A stretch of 64,000 bases of DNA from Flavobacteriales bacterium (GTDB lineage: Bacteria > Bacteroidota > Bacteroidia > Flavobacteriales_E > Vicingaceae). The notes beneath the pieces were generated by a model that saw only the letters and a list, made by a program, of their open reading frames with translations, did no database searches and had not been told where the DNA came from. The stretch covers positions 18,719 to 82,718 of the forward strand of contig CAJPFH010000034.1 of the NCBI GenBank assembly GCA_905339165.1. Reading direction: 5' to 3'. A program made the position numbers and the translations under genes. Below are positions 35,823 through 46,700 of the stretch, piece after piece. Within the stretch, counting starts at the first letter, position 1; each line of letters starts with the position of its first letter.

Positions 35823-37047
35823 CGGGCTTTAATTTAGGATTAAATAAAATGAGTAAAAGCATCGAAACAGAAATAAAAGCGTACGTACAAAGTGTTGAAT
35901 AAGCAGCACCTATTGTTTGGTATGATGAAATAAAAAAATAATTTAACAATAGATTTACCACAATTCCTAAAATTGAAATAATTCCTATTTGTTTATTTTG
36001 TTTAAAATACATAGGTATCGACACTAAGAAGTTATAAACTCCCCAAAAAAATAATCCGAATACTAAAATAGGAATATATTGCTTTGCCTCCATGTATCGC
36101 TCATTGATAAGATATTTAAAAATAAAAGGTGTAATTAGCAACAATACAACCATCACCAAAATTAAAATTAAAGTGTATTTTACAAATAAACCGACCAACT
36201 CACGAAATCCTTTCTTTTTTTTATAAAAACTAAAAATTGCGGTTCTTACTACATTTACTGAGGCTCCAATAATAATTAACATAATACCCGCTACAGTACT
36301 TGCAATATTGTAAATTCCTGTTTCAGATAACCCAACCAAACGTTCTAAAAAAAAACGATCGGACAAGTTAATCACCATAATAGAAATACCCATAAACAGC
36401 AAGGGGTATCCTTTATTAATTAATTCTTTTGGAATTTTAATTCTTGATTTCTGTTTAGCTATTATGCCTCTCTTCACAAAATAAATAGTCGCTACCACAT
36501 TTATAAGCAATAAACTAATAATTAAAGAGGCTACCCTTCCTTTCCACGAAAAAGGAAAAACAACTACAAGTAATAAAATAAGAATTATTTCAATAAAAAA
36601 CTTTGACAGAAAAAAGAAACTATACTGTTTTATTGTTCGCTTGTAAACAAAATACGTTGTACATGCATCAAAATAAATAACCAGCAACGCTACCAATGGT
36701 AATGCAAGTAAAAGGTAGTTGGGTAAAGAAGTGAAATTTTTAAAAAACAGCGAAAGGAAAAATAATACAAGGGTAAGCAGCAAACTAATAAAAAAGGTGA
36801 TTTGAATATAAGATCTTAAAATCATCGGAAACAATGCTTCTTTTTCAATTATATAAACTCCCAATAAATATCCCATACCCACCGGAATTAATACCGAAAA
36901 TAGGTTTACACTAGCATTAAATAACGCTAGCAGCCCATAATCTGCCGGACCAAGATACTGAGTAAGCACAGGCAGGAGCAGGAAGGATATTCCACCGGTA
37001 AAAAAACTTATGGCGGTGTATATGGAAATACTTTTAAAAAGTGACAT
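35812..37047 (-). CDS. Wzx-type flippase (polysaccharide biosynthesis protein)
   Basis: 411 aa, about twelve membrane segments, MOP superfamily. The N-terminal SIYTAISFFTGGISFLLLPVLTQYLGPADYGLLALFNA pattern is typical for lipid-linked oligosaccharide exporters, which flip the undecaprenyl-linked repeat unit across the inner membrane. Start is coupled to the upstream methyltransferase gene stop by TAATG overlap. It is one of two flippases in this locus and one of three in the window. Confidence 0.92.
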   Translation of the reverse strand: MSLFKSISIYTAISFFTGGISFLLLPVLTQYLGPADYGLLALFNASVNLFSVLIPVGMGYLLGVYIIEKEALFPMILRSYIQITFFISLLLTLVLFFLSLFFKNFTSLPNYLLLALPLVALLVIYFDACTTYFVYKRTIKQYSFFFLSKFFIEIILILLLVVVFPFSWKGRVASLIISLLLINVVATIYFVKRGIIAKQKSRIKIPKELINKGYPLLFMGISIMVINLSDRFFLERLVGLSETGIYNIASTVAGIMLIIIGASVNVVRTAIFSFYKKKKGFRELVGLFVKYTLILILVMVVLLLITPFIFKYLINERYMEAKQYIPILVFGLFFWGVYNFLVSIPMYFKQNKQIGIISILGIVVNLLLNYFFISSYQTIGAAYSTLCTYAFISVSMLLLILFNPKLKPDVL

Positions 37048-37733
37048 TAGCGTATTGTCTTTTCACGAATTTTCTTTGCAAAAGAAGTATCCTTAAAAAA
37101 GTGTTCTTTTTCTATTTTCTTTTCCAATACAATTACTTGATAGTCGGCTGGTTTCATCCAAATACTGTATGTTTCTAAGTGTTTTATATAAAAACCATTT
37201 CGGTAAATCGCTTCAGTTAAAAGATTTAAATGCAAGGGTTGGTCTATTACCTGAAGAGTTTCGGGAGTATGCATTTTACACCACTCTAAATAATTTGGAA
37301 AAGGAATATGTATAAGAACAAAACCATCCTCTTTCAATAAAAAATGTAATTTATTAAAAAGAGCAATATGCTGTTCTGCAGGAATATGTTCTAATACATC
37401 GGGTAAAAGTATCACATCAAAGGAATCTTTCAGTTCGGAATAAAGAATATCGCCTGTTATCCATTTTATTCCCTTATATTTTTTTAATCGTTCTTTTGCA
37501 ATACGTACACTTTCATCGCTAATATCAGTTGCAGTAATTTGTGTTGCAGAAGAGAGCTGCTTGGCCAGCAAACCGGTAACTGTGCCAATACCACAACCAA
37601 TTTCAAGCACATGGTGTTCCTTTTTAAGACCAAATTTCTTAAGCCATTTTACTATATGACGGTGGCGTGCATTTACTCCTATTTTTTGCTGCAAGGGAGC
37701 ATAATTGTTGTACCATTTTTTTATATCGCTCAT
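37047..37733 (-). CDS. Class I SAM-dependent methyltransferase
   Basis: About 228 aa. I take the ATG at 37733 (MSDIKKWYNNYAPLQ), which overlaps the end of the upstream flippase gene as ATGA; the longer reading has a hydrophobic N-terminus encoded inside that gene. SAM motif I is HVLEIGCGIGTVTGLLA; the acidic strand follows as ITATDISDESVRIAKERL; motif post I is DVILLPDVLEHIP. Ubiquinone/menaquinone-like or sugar methyltransferases share this fold; location between two flippases points to glycan modification. Confidence 0.87.
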   Translation of the reverse strand: MSDIKKWYNNYAPLQQKIGVNARHRHIVKWLKKFGLKKEHHVLEIGCGIGTVTGLLAKQLSSATQITATDISDESVRIAKERLKKYKGIKWITGDILYSELKDSFDVILLPDVLEHIPAEQHIALFNKLHFLLKEDGFVLIHIPFPNYLEWCKMHTPETLQVIDQPLHLNLLTEAIYRNGFYIKHLETYSIWMKPADYQVIVLEKKIEKEHFFKDTSFAKKIREKTIR

Positions 37734-39040
37734 CGTTTCACTATTTGCTTCACTTCCTTTATATCCGAAAAGGTAATAAAATACAATTGCCAAAAAGGAA
37801 TAGTATACATTTTATAAAATTTATACACCACCCAAAAAGTTGTACCAAGATACGAAATTACTGAAGCAATGGCAGCTCCCTGCAACCCCCAGAGAGGGAT
37901 AAGAATCATATCAAAAGTAACCGTTAACATAAAACCAAATAAAGAGGCCCAAAGATTTATTTTTACCATATTTTTTCCCGAAAAATACCCTGCAATTACA
38001 TTGGTAACACAAAAGGGCATAGTGCCTAAAAGCAAAATAGCAAACACCCCATACGATGGAAAAAACGCTCTGCCGTAAAGTGTAGGAATAAGCCAGTACG
38101 TACTAATAACGGCTAACATAGAAATAGCAAAGCATAAAAAAGAAACCACTCTTGCAATCAGAGCCGCCTTTTGTGGTGAAAATTTTTCGCTTCCACCCGA
38201 AACATAGGGAAATAATACCGAAGTAACAGCCGCAGGTAATACCCAAAGCAATTGGGCTAAACCCGAACTTAAGGAATATATACCTAACCCGTGCGTTCCC
38301 TTATAATACTCAACAAACCAAAAATCTAAACGGTAATTTAAAAACTGAAATATAGTGGCGAAATAGGTAACACCTCCCCAAAACACAAGTTGCTTATACT
38401 CCTTTAAACCATAAAGTTTCTGGAGCGAAGGAATTCCAAAACAATGGTAGAATAAAAATACGTAAGCCAGTAAAAGCACAACCTGCAATGCCAAATAAAC
38501 TTTTAACAGCAATAAGGTATTGCCGGTATTTCCGTATAAAAAATATAAATACACATAAGCCAAAAAAGTAATAATGATATGTGCCACCCTAATAGCATTT
38601 ACTTTATGAATAACCAAATTTCCTGTTAAAATGCCCGAAATAACATTACCTAGCAACTGCAAAACAACAGAAGTCATTAAAATAGCTACGGCCGCAATGT
38701 GTATTAAATTTTCGGGCAATAAAAGCCGATACAATGAATGACCGGAAAACAAAAACAACACTGCACACAAAAGCAAAGACACCCAACCTATTTGAATAAA
38801 ATAAGCAATCAATAAGGGGTAAGCATCGGTTTTATTTTTAGCCGAGAAATAAATACTTCCGGAAGCCGAACCAAAACCCAACACCAATGCAAGTAATGAA
38901 GCTGAAGCAATAAAAAAAGCATATTCTCCCCTTCCTTCTACTCCTAGCAAACGGGCCAACAATACAGAATTTGCCACATTAAACAGCAAATTCAATACAT
39001 TTGTACCAATGGTACTTCCAATATGCTTGGTAATAGACAT
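37730..39040 (-). CDS. Wzx-type flippase, second copy in the locus
   Basis: About 436 aa with twelve or more membrane segments. N-terminal SITKHIGSTIGTNVLNLLFNVANSVLLARLLGVEGRGEYAFFIA is the MOP/PST exporter start, and RLLGVEGRGEYA is typical. The ATG at 39040 is preferred over an upstream TTG at 39067. First gene of the minus-strand locus; the divergent galE starts 38 bases away, so a promoter pair must lie in 39041-39078. Its sequence differs strongly from the flippase at 35812, so the two are not a recent duplication. Confidence 0.92.
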   Translation of the reverse strand: MSITKHIGSTIGTNVLNLLFNVANSVLLARLLGVEGRGEYAFFIASASLLALVLGFGSASGSIYFSAKNKTDAYPLLIAYFIQIGWVSLLLCAVLFLFSGHSLYRLLLPENLIHIAAVAILMTSVVLQLLGNVISGILTGNLVIHKVNAIRVAHIIITFLAYVYLYFLYGNTGNTLLLLKVYLALQVVLLLAYVFLFYHCFGIPSLQKLYGLKEYKQLVFWGGVTYFATIFQFLNYRLDFWFVEYYKGTHGLGIYSLSSGLAQLLWVLPAAVTSVLFPYVSGGSEKFSPQKAALIARVVSFLCFAISMLAVISTYWLIPTLYGRAFFPSYGVFAILLLGTMPFCVTNVIAGYFSGKNMVKINLWASLFGFMLTVTFDMILIPLWGLQGAAIASVISYLGTTFWVVYKFYKMYTIPFWQLYFITFSDIKEVKQIVKR

Positions 39041-39078
39041 ATAAATATTATAACACAAATTAAACAAAAACTTTAGGA

Positions 39079-40101
39079 ATGAATATTTTAGTTACCGGTG
39101 GTGCCGGTTACATTGGTTCTCACACTATTATTGAATTGCAAAACGATGGGCATCATGTAGTCTCTGTTGATAATTACCTTACCTCCTCGCCCGATACCTA
39201 CAAACGCATTCAGTCCGTTACCGGAATAGAAGTACCCCATTATCACTGCGATTTAACCTCACCCGAAGAAACAGAGGCTATTTTTCATAAACATCAATTT
39301 GATGCGGTAATACATTTTGCTGCCCTGAAACTAGTAGGCGAATCCGTTTTAAACCCCACTTTATACTACCGAAACAACCTCAATGCGCTCATTAATATAC
39401 TCCAATGTATGGAGAAATATTCGTGTAAAAATTTAATTTTCTCGTCTTCCTGTTCGGTTTACGGAAACTCTCCGCATATACCTGTTACTGAAAAAGAACC
39501 TTTTGGTTTTCCGGAATCGCCTTATGCTGCCACCAAGCAGATTTCGGAAATACTGCTGCAAAGTTTCATCAAAACACAATCTTTTTCTAAATGCATTTCG
39601 CTCCGATATTTTAACCCCGTGGGGGCACACCCTTCCGGTTTTATTGGCGAAATACAACAAACTCCCAACAACCTGCTTCCGGTTATTATGCACTCAGTAA
39701 TCAAAAACAAACCCTTTACCGTTTTTGGCAACCACTACCCTACCCCCGATGGCACTTGTATTCGCGATTACATTCATGTTTCAGACGTAGCGAAAGCTCA
39801 TGTGGCTGCCTTAGCATTTTTGGATAAAATGAATTCCGAAAATCGCCTCGAAGTTTTTAATATTGGCACCGAAACAGGAAATTCTGTGCTTGAACTCATT
39901 CATAGCTTCGAAAAAGAAAGTGGTATAAAACTCAATTATTCCATGGGCGAAAAAAGAGCGGGCGATATAGCTCAAATTTATGCCGATATTTCCAAAGCCA
40001 AAAAAATACTGCAATGGCAGCCTCTCTATACCCTCGATGAAACCATGAAAACAGCATGGCGTTGGCTTTGTAAAATGAAAGAAGAAAACATACTTCAATG
40101 A
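39079..40101 (+). CDS. galE: UDP-glucose 4-epimerase
   Basis: Interconverts UDP-glucose and UDP-galactose, supplying the glycan locus. 340 aa, the GalE length. NILVTGGAGYIGSHTIIEL (NAD motif), FAALKLVGESVLNPTLYYRNN, SSSCSVYG, SPYAATKQISE (Tyr-x3-Lys; here YAATK), and LRYFNPVGAHPSGFIGE, a GalE-specific motif, are all present. It diverges from the flippase gene and overlaps convergent rlmH by seven bases. Confidence 0.95.
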   Translation: MNILVTGGAGYIGSHTIIELQNDGHHVVSVDNYLTSSPDTYKRIQSVTGIEVPHYHCDLTSPEETEAIFHKHQFDAVIHFAALKLVGESVLNPTLYYRNNLNALINILQCMEKYSCKNLIFSSSCSVYGNSPHIPVTEKEPFGFPESPYAATKQISEILLQSFIKTQSFSKCISLRYFNPVGAHPSGFIGEIQQTPNNLLPVIMHSVIKNKPFTVFGNHYPTPDGTCIRDYIHVSDVAKAHVAALAFLDKMNSENRLEVFNIGTETGNSVLELIHSFEKESGIKLNYSMGEKRAGDIAQIYADISKAKKILQWQPLYTLDETMKTAWRWLCKMKEENILQ

Positions 40102-40556
40102 TGGTATTTTTCTCCTTTCAAAATAGTAAATACCCTATAAAGTTGCTCCATAAAAACAATGCGAGCCAACTGATGCGGAAAAGTAAGTTTTGATAAAGAG
40201 ATGCGAGCATCGGCCCTTTGGCACACTTCTTCGCTAAAGCCATGAGCCCCACCAATTACAAAAAAAACATTGGCTTTATTTTGATTTTGCAGTTTTTGAA
40301 TATATCCGGCCATCTGCACAGAAGTATATTCTTCTCCTCTTTCATCGAGTAAAATAAGAAAATCGCTTTTGTTTAGCTTACTTAAAATTCGTATCCCTTC
40401 TTTTTCCTTATACTGTAAAATATGTTGCTCTTTCGAAGCAGGTATAATATCTAAACGAAAAGATATATAATGTTTAATCCTTTTTTCATATTCTTTCACA
40501 CTGTTTTCGGTACACTGAGAGTCGTGCTTCCCTATCATTAACACATTCATCTTCAT
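40095..40556 (-). CDS. rlmH: 23S rRNA (pseudouridine1915-N3)-methyltransferase
   Basis: Methylates pseudouridine 1915 in helix 69 of 23S rRNA. 153 aa, SPOUT (knotted) fold with C-terminal signature FFVIGGAHGFSEEVCQRADARISLSKLTFPHQLARIVFMEQLYRVFTI and a terminal GEKYHH, which is near-universal in the family. The start at 40556 aligns the N-terminus (MKMNVLMIGK) with the usual length. Single gene, convergent with galE and divergent from the DUF4783 gene. Confidence 0.95.
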   Translation of the reverse strand: MKMNVLMIGKHDSQCTENSVKEYEKRIKHYISFRLDIIPASKEQHILQYKEKEGIRILSKLNKSDFLILLDERGEEYTSVQMAGYIQKLQNQNKANVFFVIGGAHGFSEEVCQRADARISLSKLTFPHQLARIVFMEQLYRVFTILKGEKYHH

Positions 40557-40675
40557 AATTTAAAAAATAATATTTTATGCAATTTATAAAAAAATTACCT
40601 TTACACCATTCATTACGATGTATTACGATACAATTATGGCTCGGTATTTGCTAAAAATCTAACAAACAAAATACA

Positions 40676-41056
40676 ATGAAACTAACCATTACCATATTTC
40701 TGCTTTCGATTTCTGCCTTCTTTTTTAATCCGTTTCCGGAAAACGACATTTTTTCAAACGCTTTCAAAACGGGCAATGCTAAAGAAATTTCAAAATATTT
40801 TGGCAATAGTGTAGACTTAAATATACCCGGCAGCGAAGGTGTTTACAGCAAGGCCCAAGCCGAACAAATTTTAAAAGATTTTTTTACTAAAAATACCACC
40901 AAATCTTACAGTTCACTGCACAACGGAACATCTAAGGATTCGCACTATGCCATAGGCAGCTTAATAACTGCCAAAGGAACCTTCCGAACCTATGTGCTTT
41001 ACAAAAAAGAAGGGGCAAACATTACCATTCAGGAACTTCGCCTGGAGCAAGAATAA
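40676..41056 (+). CDS. DUF4783 secreted protein
   Basis: 126 aa. Signal peptide (about 1-17), then an SnoaL/NTF2-like alpha-beta fold of the DUF4783 family: DIFSNAFKTGNAKEISKYFGNSVDLNIPGSEGVYSKAQAEQILKDFF, then YAIGSLITAKGTFRTYVLYKK. The family is Bacteroidota-wide and usually sits beside nadC, as here (10-base gap). No activity is known. Probably periplasmic and co-transcribed with nadC. Confidence 0.88.
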   Translation: MKLTITIFLLSISAFFFNPFPENDIFSNAFKTGNAKEISKYFGNSVDLNIPGSEGVYSKAQAEQILKDFFTKNTTKSYSSLHNGTSKDSHYAIGSLITAKGTFRTYVLYKKEGANITIQELRLEQE

Positions 41057-41066
41057 GCCCGTTTTC

Positions 41067-41900
41067 ATGAATCTTAAAGAATTTATAACTCTTGCGTTAC
41101 AAGAAGATATTGGCAATGGCGACCACACCACCTTAGCCTGCATTCCTGAAAATACAACACAAAAAGCCAAACTTCTTGCAAAAGAACAGGGCATCATTGC
41201 CGGAGTGGAACTGGCTAAAAATATTTTTAATCAATTTGACGACACCTTACAGTTTAAAGTAAATATTCCGGACGGAACTCCCGTTCATAAAGGAGAAATT
41301 GTTTTTACCGTTACGGGAAAAGCCCGCTCTATACTTACTACCGAAAGGCTTGTGCTAAATTGTATGCAACGCATGAGTGGTATTGCCACTTATACTGCTA
41401 AACTGAATAAGTTAATAGAAGGAACCGGAGCCCAATTGCTCGATACCCGAAAAACAACTCCCTGTTTCAGATATTTCGAAAAGTGGGCGGTTAAAATAGG
41501 TGGTGGGCAAAACCATCGATTTGGTCTTTTCGATATGATAATGATTAAAGATAATCATATAGACTATGCAGGCAGTATTACCCAGGCCGTAAATGCTGCA
41601 GTAAATTATCTGAAAGAAAAAAAACTTTCTTTAAAAATAGTAGTTGAAGCAAGAAATATAGACGAAGTAAAAGAAATTCTAACCCTGCATTCGGTTCATC
41701 GTATTTTACTCGATAATTTTACCCCTGAAGAAATGGCGAAAGCCGTAAACTTGATAAATAAAAAAATGGAAACCGAAGCCTCCGGAGGTATTACAGAAGA
41801 AAATATTGTGAGCTACGCAAAAACCGGAGTAAACTTTATTTCGGTAGGGGCTTTAACGCATCAAATTAAAAGTTTAGACTTAAGTTTAAAGGCCTTTTAA
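41067..41900 (+). CDS. nadC: Nicotinate-nucleotide pyrophosphorylase (carboxylating)
   Basis: Converts quinolinate and PRPP to nicotinate mononucleotide in NAD synthesis. About 277 aa from the ATG at 41067; a longer reading begins inside the preceding gene. Family signatures: EDIGNGDHTTLACIP, TERLVLNCMQRMSGIATYT, LLDTRKTTPCFRYFEKWAVKIGGGQNHRFGLFDMIMIKDNHI and VEARNIDEVKEIL, with EASGGITEENI near the end. nadA and nadB are not in the window. YihY gene follows after one base. Confidence 0.96.
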   Translation: MNLKEFITLALQEDIGNGDHTTLACIPENTTQKAKLLAKEQGIIAGVELAKNIFNQFDDTLQFKVNIPDGTPVHKGEIVFTVTGKARSILTTERLVLNCMQRMSGIATYTAKLNKLIEGTGAQLLDTRKTTPCFRYFEKWAVKIGGGQNHRFGLFDMIMIKDNHIDYAGSITQAVNAAVNYLKEKKLSLKIVVEARNIDEVKEILTLHSVHRILLDNFTPEEMAKAVNLINKKMETEASGGITEENIVSYAKTGVNFISVGALTHQIKSLDLSLKAF

Positions 41901-41901
41901 G

Positions 41902-42828
41902 TTGAAAAAGATTGTTGCCATATTACTCTCTCTGCCCATTGTTTGTAATGCCATTGCCTTATCGAAAAAAACCATTTTACCGGGCTTCGATAAAATTCCG
42001 CTTTACGATGTGGTATTGTTTTTTATAGAAGGGCTTCAAAAAGGATACCTTACCACCCGGGCTTCCTCTTTGGCCTTTAAATTTTTTATGGCCCTTTTTC
42101 CTACTATCATTTTTTTATTTACCCTTATTCCTTACATTCCTATAGAAAATTTTCAGGAACATTTGTTGGAAATGCTGGAAAGTGTACTACCGGAATCGTT
42201 GGCCGATACTCTGCACGAAACTATTAAAGACTTACTTACCAATCAGCGGGGTGGTTTACTATCATTCGGTTTTATTTTTGCTCTTTACCTTGCCACCAAT
42301 GGTATAGAAGCAATGATTTCGTCTTTTAACCAATCGTACCACGTACATATTCCAATCCCTCCTCTTAAAATAAAAATAAAAGCCATCACTCTTCTTTTTA
42401 TACTTATTCTATTAATGACAGTATCTATTGGATTAATTGTATTTAGTGGAATTGCCATAAATGAATTAAAAAATTTCGGAATTATTGAAGACAAAATGAC
42501 TCTACTCCTCATTCAAGCCGGAAAATGGATTGTAATACTAGCATTCTACTTTATGGGCATCTCTTGCATTTACTATTTTGGAAGCAATCGCATACAAAAA
42601 TTCAGGTTTATTTCGGCAGGTTCTTCTTTGGCAAGTTTTGCTTCTATTATTGTATCATTAGGTTTTGCCTTTTACGTAAATAATTTTGCATCATACAATA
42701 AGCTCTACGGTTCCTTAGGGATATTAATAGTTTTAATGTTGTGGATTTATTTAAACTCTTTGATTTTACTTGTAGGATACGAACTGAATGCCAGTATTAA
42801 AGAAGCCAAACTAAAAAAAGAGGTTTAG
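41902..42828 (+). CDS. YihY/BrkB-family inner-membrane protein
   Basis: 308 aa with six predicted membrane segments. Conserved segments: RASSLAFKFFMALFPTIIFLFTLIPYIP, then ATNGIEAMISSFNQSYHV, and the C-terminal YGSLGILIVLMLWIYLNSLILLVGYELNA, all typical of YihY (often mis-called RNase BN). Function unknown; a transporter or lipid role has been suggested for relatives. The start is TTG (41902), one base after nadC; no ATG is available upstream of the conserved region. Likely in the DUF4783-nadC operon. Confidence 0.9.
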   Translation: MKKIVAILLSLPIVCNAIALSKKTILPGFDKIPLYDVVLFFIEGLQKGYLTTRASSLAFKFFMALFPTIIFLFTLIPYIPIENFQEHLLEMLESVLPESLADTLHETIKDLLTNQRGGLLSFGFIFALYLATNGIEAMISSFNQSYHVHIPIPPLKIKIKAITLLFILILLMTVSIGLIVFSGIAINELKNFGIIEDKMTLLLIQAGKWIVILAFYFMGISCIYYFGSNRIQKFRFISAGSSLASFASIIVSLGFAFYVNNFASYNKLYGSLGILIVLMLWIYLNSLILLVGYELNASIKEAKLKKEV

Positions 42829-42900
42829 AGACCATTCTTCATAAAATTATTTTAAAAACTATTTCTACCTAATTTAGCTATACCCTTTTTAACCGTTAAA

Positions 42901-43698
42901 ATGAAAAAACTACTACTGCGATATATCCCCATAAGTTGGCAAAAAAAGTGGTATCAATTAAAAAACCCCGGAATTATTGACGAAGTAGAGATTGCCGCAA
43001 AACTTCTACTTAAAGGAGATAAACACCAAACCATGCTTGATGTGGGAGCCCATTTTGGTGAATCATTAGAAATTTTTGCCAAAAAAAAATGGAACGTTTT
43101 TGCTTTTGAACCCGACCCTAACAACCTAATCGAACTAATACCACTCGTAAAGAAATACCCGAATGTTACCCTCGAAGAAAGTGCCGTTGGAGAACACGAA
43201 ATAGCAGACATGCCTTATTATTCCAGCAATGTTTCCAGTGGCATCAGCGGGTTATTAAATTTTCATAGTTCGCACGCAGAAATAAAAAAAGTTCAAGTAG
43301 TTACATTAAAAAATTTCTGCGAAAAAAAGAAATTACAGCACATTAGTTTCTTAAAATCTGACACCGAGGGGTACGACTTGCCTGTACTTAAAGGCTTCAA
43401 TTGGAACAACCCACACCCTCGTGTTATTGTTTGCGAATTTGACAATCTGAAATCCGAAAAATTAAATTATTCTATTAAAGAGCAAGTACAATTTCTTTCC
43501 GATAAAGGCTACAAACTACTCATTTCCGAATGGTATCCCATTGTGGAATACGGCCAAGTGCATCAATGGAAACGCTTTTGTTTCTCGGCAACTAACGTAA
43601 ATCCTAAAGCATGGGGAAATATAATAGCCGTTAAAGAATCTGATTTTAATACCCTAATACTTATTGCCGGAAAATACGGTAAAATTGAAAAAGAGTAA
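42901..43698 (+). CDS. FkbM-family methyltransferase
   Basis: 265 aa. SAM motif I is MLDVGAHFGESLEIFAKKKWNVFAFEPDPNNL; the FkbM signature is FLKSDTEGYDLPVLKGFNW. It lacks a membrane segment. It stands alone, outside the glycan locus, between YihY and an M1 peptidase, so the substrate (sugar, peptide or small molecule) is open. The gap before it (42829-42900) has TAATTTAG, a near -7 element. Confidence 0.88.
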   Translation: MKKLLLRYIPISWQKKWYQLKNPGIIDEVEIAAKLLLKGDKHQTMLDVGAHFGESLEIFAKKKWNVFAFEPDPNNLIELIPLVKKYPNVTLEESAVGEHEIADMPYYSSNVSSGISGLLNFHSSHAEIKKVQVVTLKNFCEKKKLQHISFLKSDTEGYDLPVLKGFNWNNPHPRVIVCEFDNLKSEKLNYSIKEQVQFLSDKGYKLLISEWYPIVEYGQVHQWKRFCFSATNVNPKAWGNIIAVKESDFNTLILIAGKYGKIEKE

Positions 43699-43796
43699 AC
43701 TGTATAGTTTCCATTCTTCACACACAACTATTTTCTGCTATTAAACAAAGCATAAAGCCCAAATTTGTAAATTCGTACTTTATTTATCTACTCGTA

Positions 43797-46700
43797 ATGA
43801 AAAGTATATTCTCAGGGCTTATGATGTGGCTGCTCAGTGCAGTCGTTTCTGCTCAATCTTTTAACCCCTTGCTTCCCCAAAACACTTTTAGAAATGCCGA
43901 CAACCCCTACTACTGGAAAAACAAATTACCTTTTGAAGGGTATTGGCAGCAAGATGTTCACTACAACATAAAAGCCAATATTGACGAGCTTACCGATATT
44001 ATTTCAGGAACTCAGCAATTAGAATACTGGAACAACTCGCCCGATGAACTTGAATTTGTTTTCTTCCATCTTTACCAAAACGCCTTTCAGCCTGGCTCTT
44101 ACTACGAAAACCTAATACACCATAACGGAATAAAACCCAACTGGGGACGATACGAAAAGGAAGGAAAAGGTACCGAAATACTGAAACTTCAAGCTGATGG
44201 TCAAAATTTAAAAAGAGAACTCGATAATACCATTCTGAAAGTTTGGCTACCAAAGCCTCTTAAAAGCGGAGAAAGTATTGTTTTCGATATTGAATTTAAA
44301 ACCTATTTCGATGGGTTGGGCGGCACCCGCAGAAGGATGAAACAATTTAATGCCTACGGATACAAACACTTCGATGGAGTACATTGGTATCCACGCATTT
44401 CAGTTTACGATCGTAAATTTGGGTGGACTACCGACCAACACCTCGGGCACGAATTTTACGGTGATTTCGGAACGTATGATGTAGAACTAACCTTCTCCTC
44501 CGATTTTGTGGTAGAAGCAACCGGCTTCCTTCTCAATAAAAATCAGGTGTTACCCGATGAACTGAGAAAACAACTCGATGTTTCTAATTTTAAAAATAAA
44601 CCATTATTTTCAGAGCCCTCCATTATTACACCCTATAACCCCAACGAACGAAAAACGTGGAAATACCATGCCGAAAATGTTCACGACTTTGCTTTTACTG
44701 CCGACCCCACTTACCGCATTGCTGAAGTATGGTGGAACGATATTCAGTGCATTGGGTTGGTACAGGAACCACATGCTTCGCGATGGCAAAATTCAGCCCT
44801 TTACGTTGCAAAAATCATTAAAACTTTTTCGGAAGATTTTGGAATGTATGCCTACAATAAAATGGTAGCTGCCGATGCACAAGACGGAATGGAATACCCC
44901 ATGATTACCCTCGATGGTGGTCTTGAACCCAGTAATCACGGGCTTTTTGTTCATGAAATTGCTCACAACTGGTTTTTTGGAATGTTGGGCAGCAACGAAA
45001 CCTATCGTGCCGCTATGGACGAAGGGTTTACCCAATTTTTAACATCGTGGGGCTTAGAAAAAATTGACGGAGATACCGTTATTTCGAGAAATTTCAAATC
45101 GAAATACCGAAACGAATTTACCCGCCCACAGTTGGTGCGCGAATCCAATGTTTACAACGGATATATGAGTGATGCTATACTAGAAGAAGATGCCACACTA
45201 AACACTCATTCCGATGGTTTTAATGGGGCTATAAGGCACGGTGGGGGCTACCGCCACGTATATTACAAAACAGCCGTAATGCTCTATAACCTACAATACG
45301 TATTGGGCGATGAACTTTTTTTGAAAGCCATGCAACACTACGTTAGCCAATGGAAAATTGCACACCCTTACATGGAAGATTTTAGAAATTCCATTATTCA
45401 ATATACCAAAGTAGATTTAAACTGGTTTTTCGACCAGTGGTTTGAAACCACCAAAAACATAGATTACAAAGTAGGTAAAATACGCCCAACGGAAAATAAA
45501 AACGAATACCAAATAACCTTTCACCGAAAAGCCGATATGCAAATGCCTATAGATTTTGTAGTGATTGACAAAAAAGATTCCACTCATGCGTTTCATATTC
45601 CAAACTCATGGTTTGTAAAAGAAACCAATGCCTCTGTTTTACCTCGGTGGATTGGCTGGGACAATAATCTAAACCCAACATATACCGCTACCATTAGCAT
45701 TCCAAACGGCATCAAAGATGTGCAAATAGACCCCACTTACCGCCTGGCTGATGTAAACCAACTAAACAACTCCAAAAAATTTCCGTATCTCCTAGAGTAC
45801 GATCATAAAATTTACAATTCGCCCGACCGTAAAAACTACGAGTTGTTTGGTCGCCCCGACTTTTGGTACAACGCATACGATGGGCTAAAAGCGGGTGCCC
45901 ACCTAAACGGAAATTATCTTACTAAATTTCATGTTTTTAATTTAAGTGTTTGGATGAATAGTGGTCTTGGCCAATACAACATAAAAGAAGATGCCGGAGA
46001 TTTTGATAAATATTCTTTTCATTTCGATTACAAAACCTCTACACATAAATTTCTGAAAGGCTCCGAAGTTTTTGGTACTACCAGAATCTTAGACGGACTA
46101 AATCTTTACAAAATAGGATTTTCGTTCTCCGACAGAAAAGAGAAAAACATACTATATGCCTATTTTAAGTCTATGATGCGATACGACCGTCAGGATTTAA
46201 ACTACCTTCTCTACCCTTCCGAATGGCAATATAATCAATTAAACAACACATTAAACCTAGGTTTAAATCATATTTACGAATACCAAAAAGGTTACGGAAT
46301 CATTAGTCTGTTTTCTAAAACATCAGCCATTGCCAGCGATTATGATTATGCCCAGCTTAGTTTTAGTGCCGAAAATAAAAACACCGTTGGAAAAATAGGC
46401 CTCAACACACGCCTCTTTATGCAGTACGGTACCGGAAAAAATGTACCTTACGAATCATCGTTGTATTTGGCAGGAGCCAACCCCGAAGAGATGATGGAAA
46501 ACAAATACCTTCGTTCGCAAACAGCCGTACCAGAAGAATGGCTAGGCTATGGCACCGCCACAAACCATCTGCAATATGGAGGCGGACTCAATTTACGCGG
46601 ATATGCCGGATATCTGAACCCGGAAATGTATAAGGATAGCATCGTTTATGCATATCGTACTAATTCCGGAGCTTCGGTAAGTGCTGAATTAGAGTTCGGA

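Noticed and set aside
37734..37793. Longer N-terminus for the methyltransferase
   Set aside because: It would be encoded inside the flippase gene and is hydrophobic; the ATG at 37733 gives the usual four-base overlap.
40992..41066. Longer N-terminus for NadC
   Set aside because: It lies inside the DUF4783 gene; the ATG at 41067 matches the family start.
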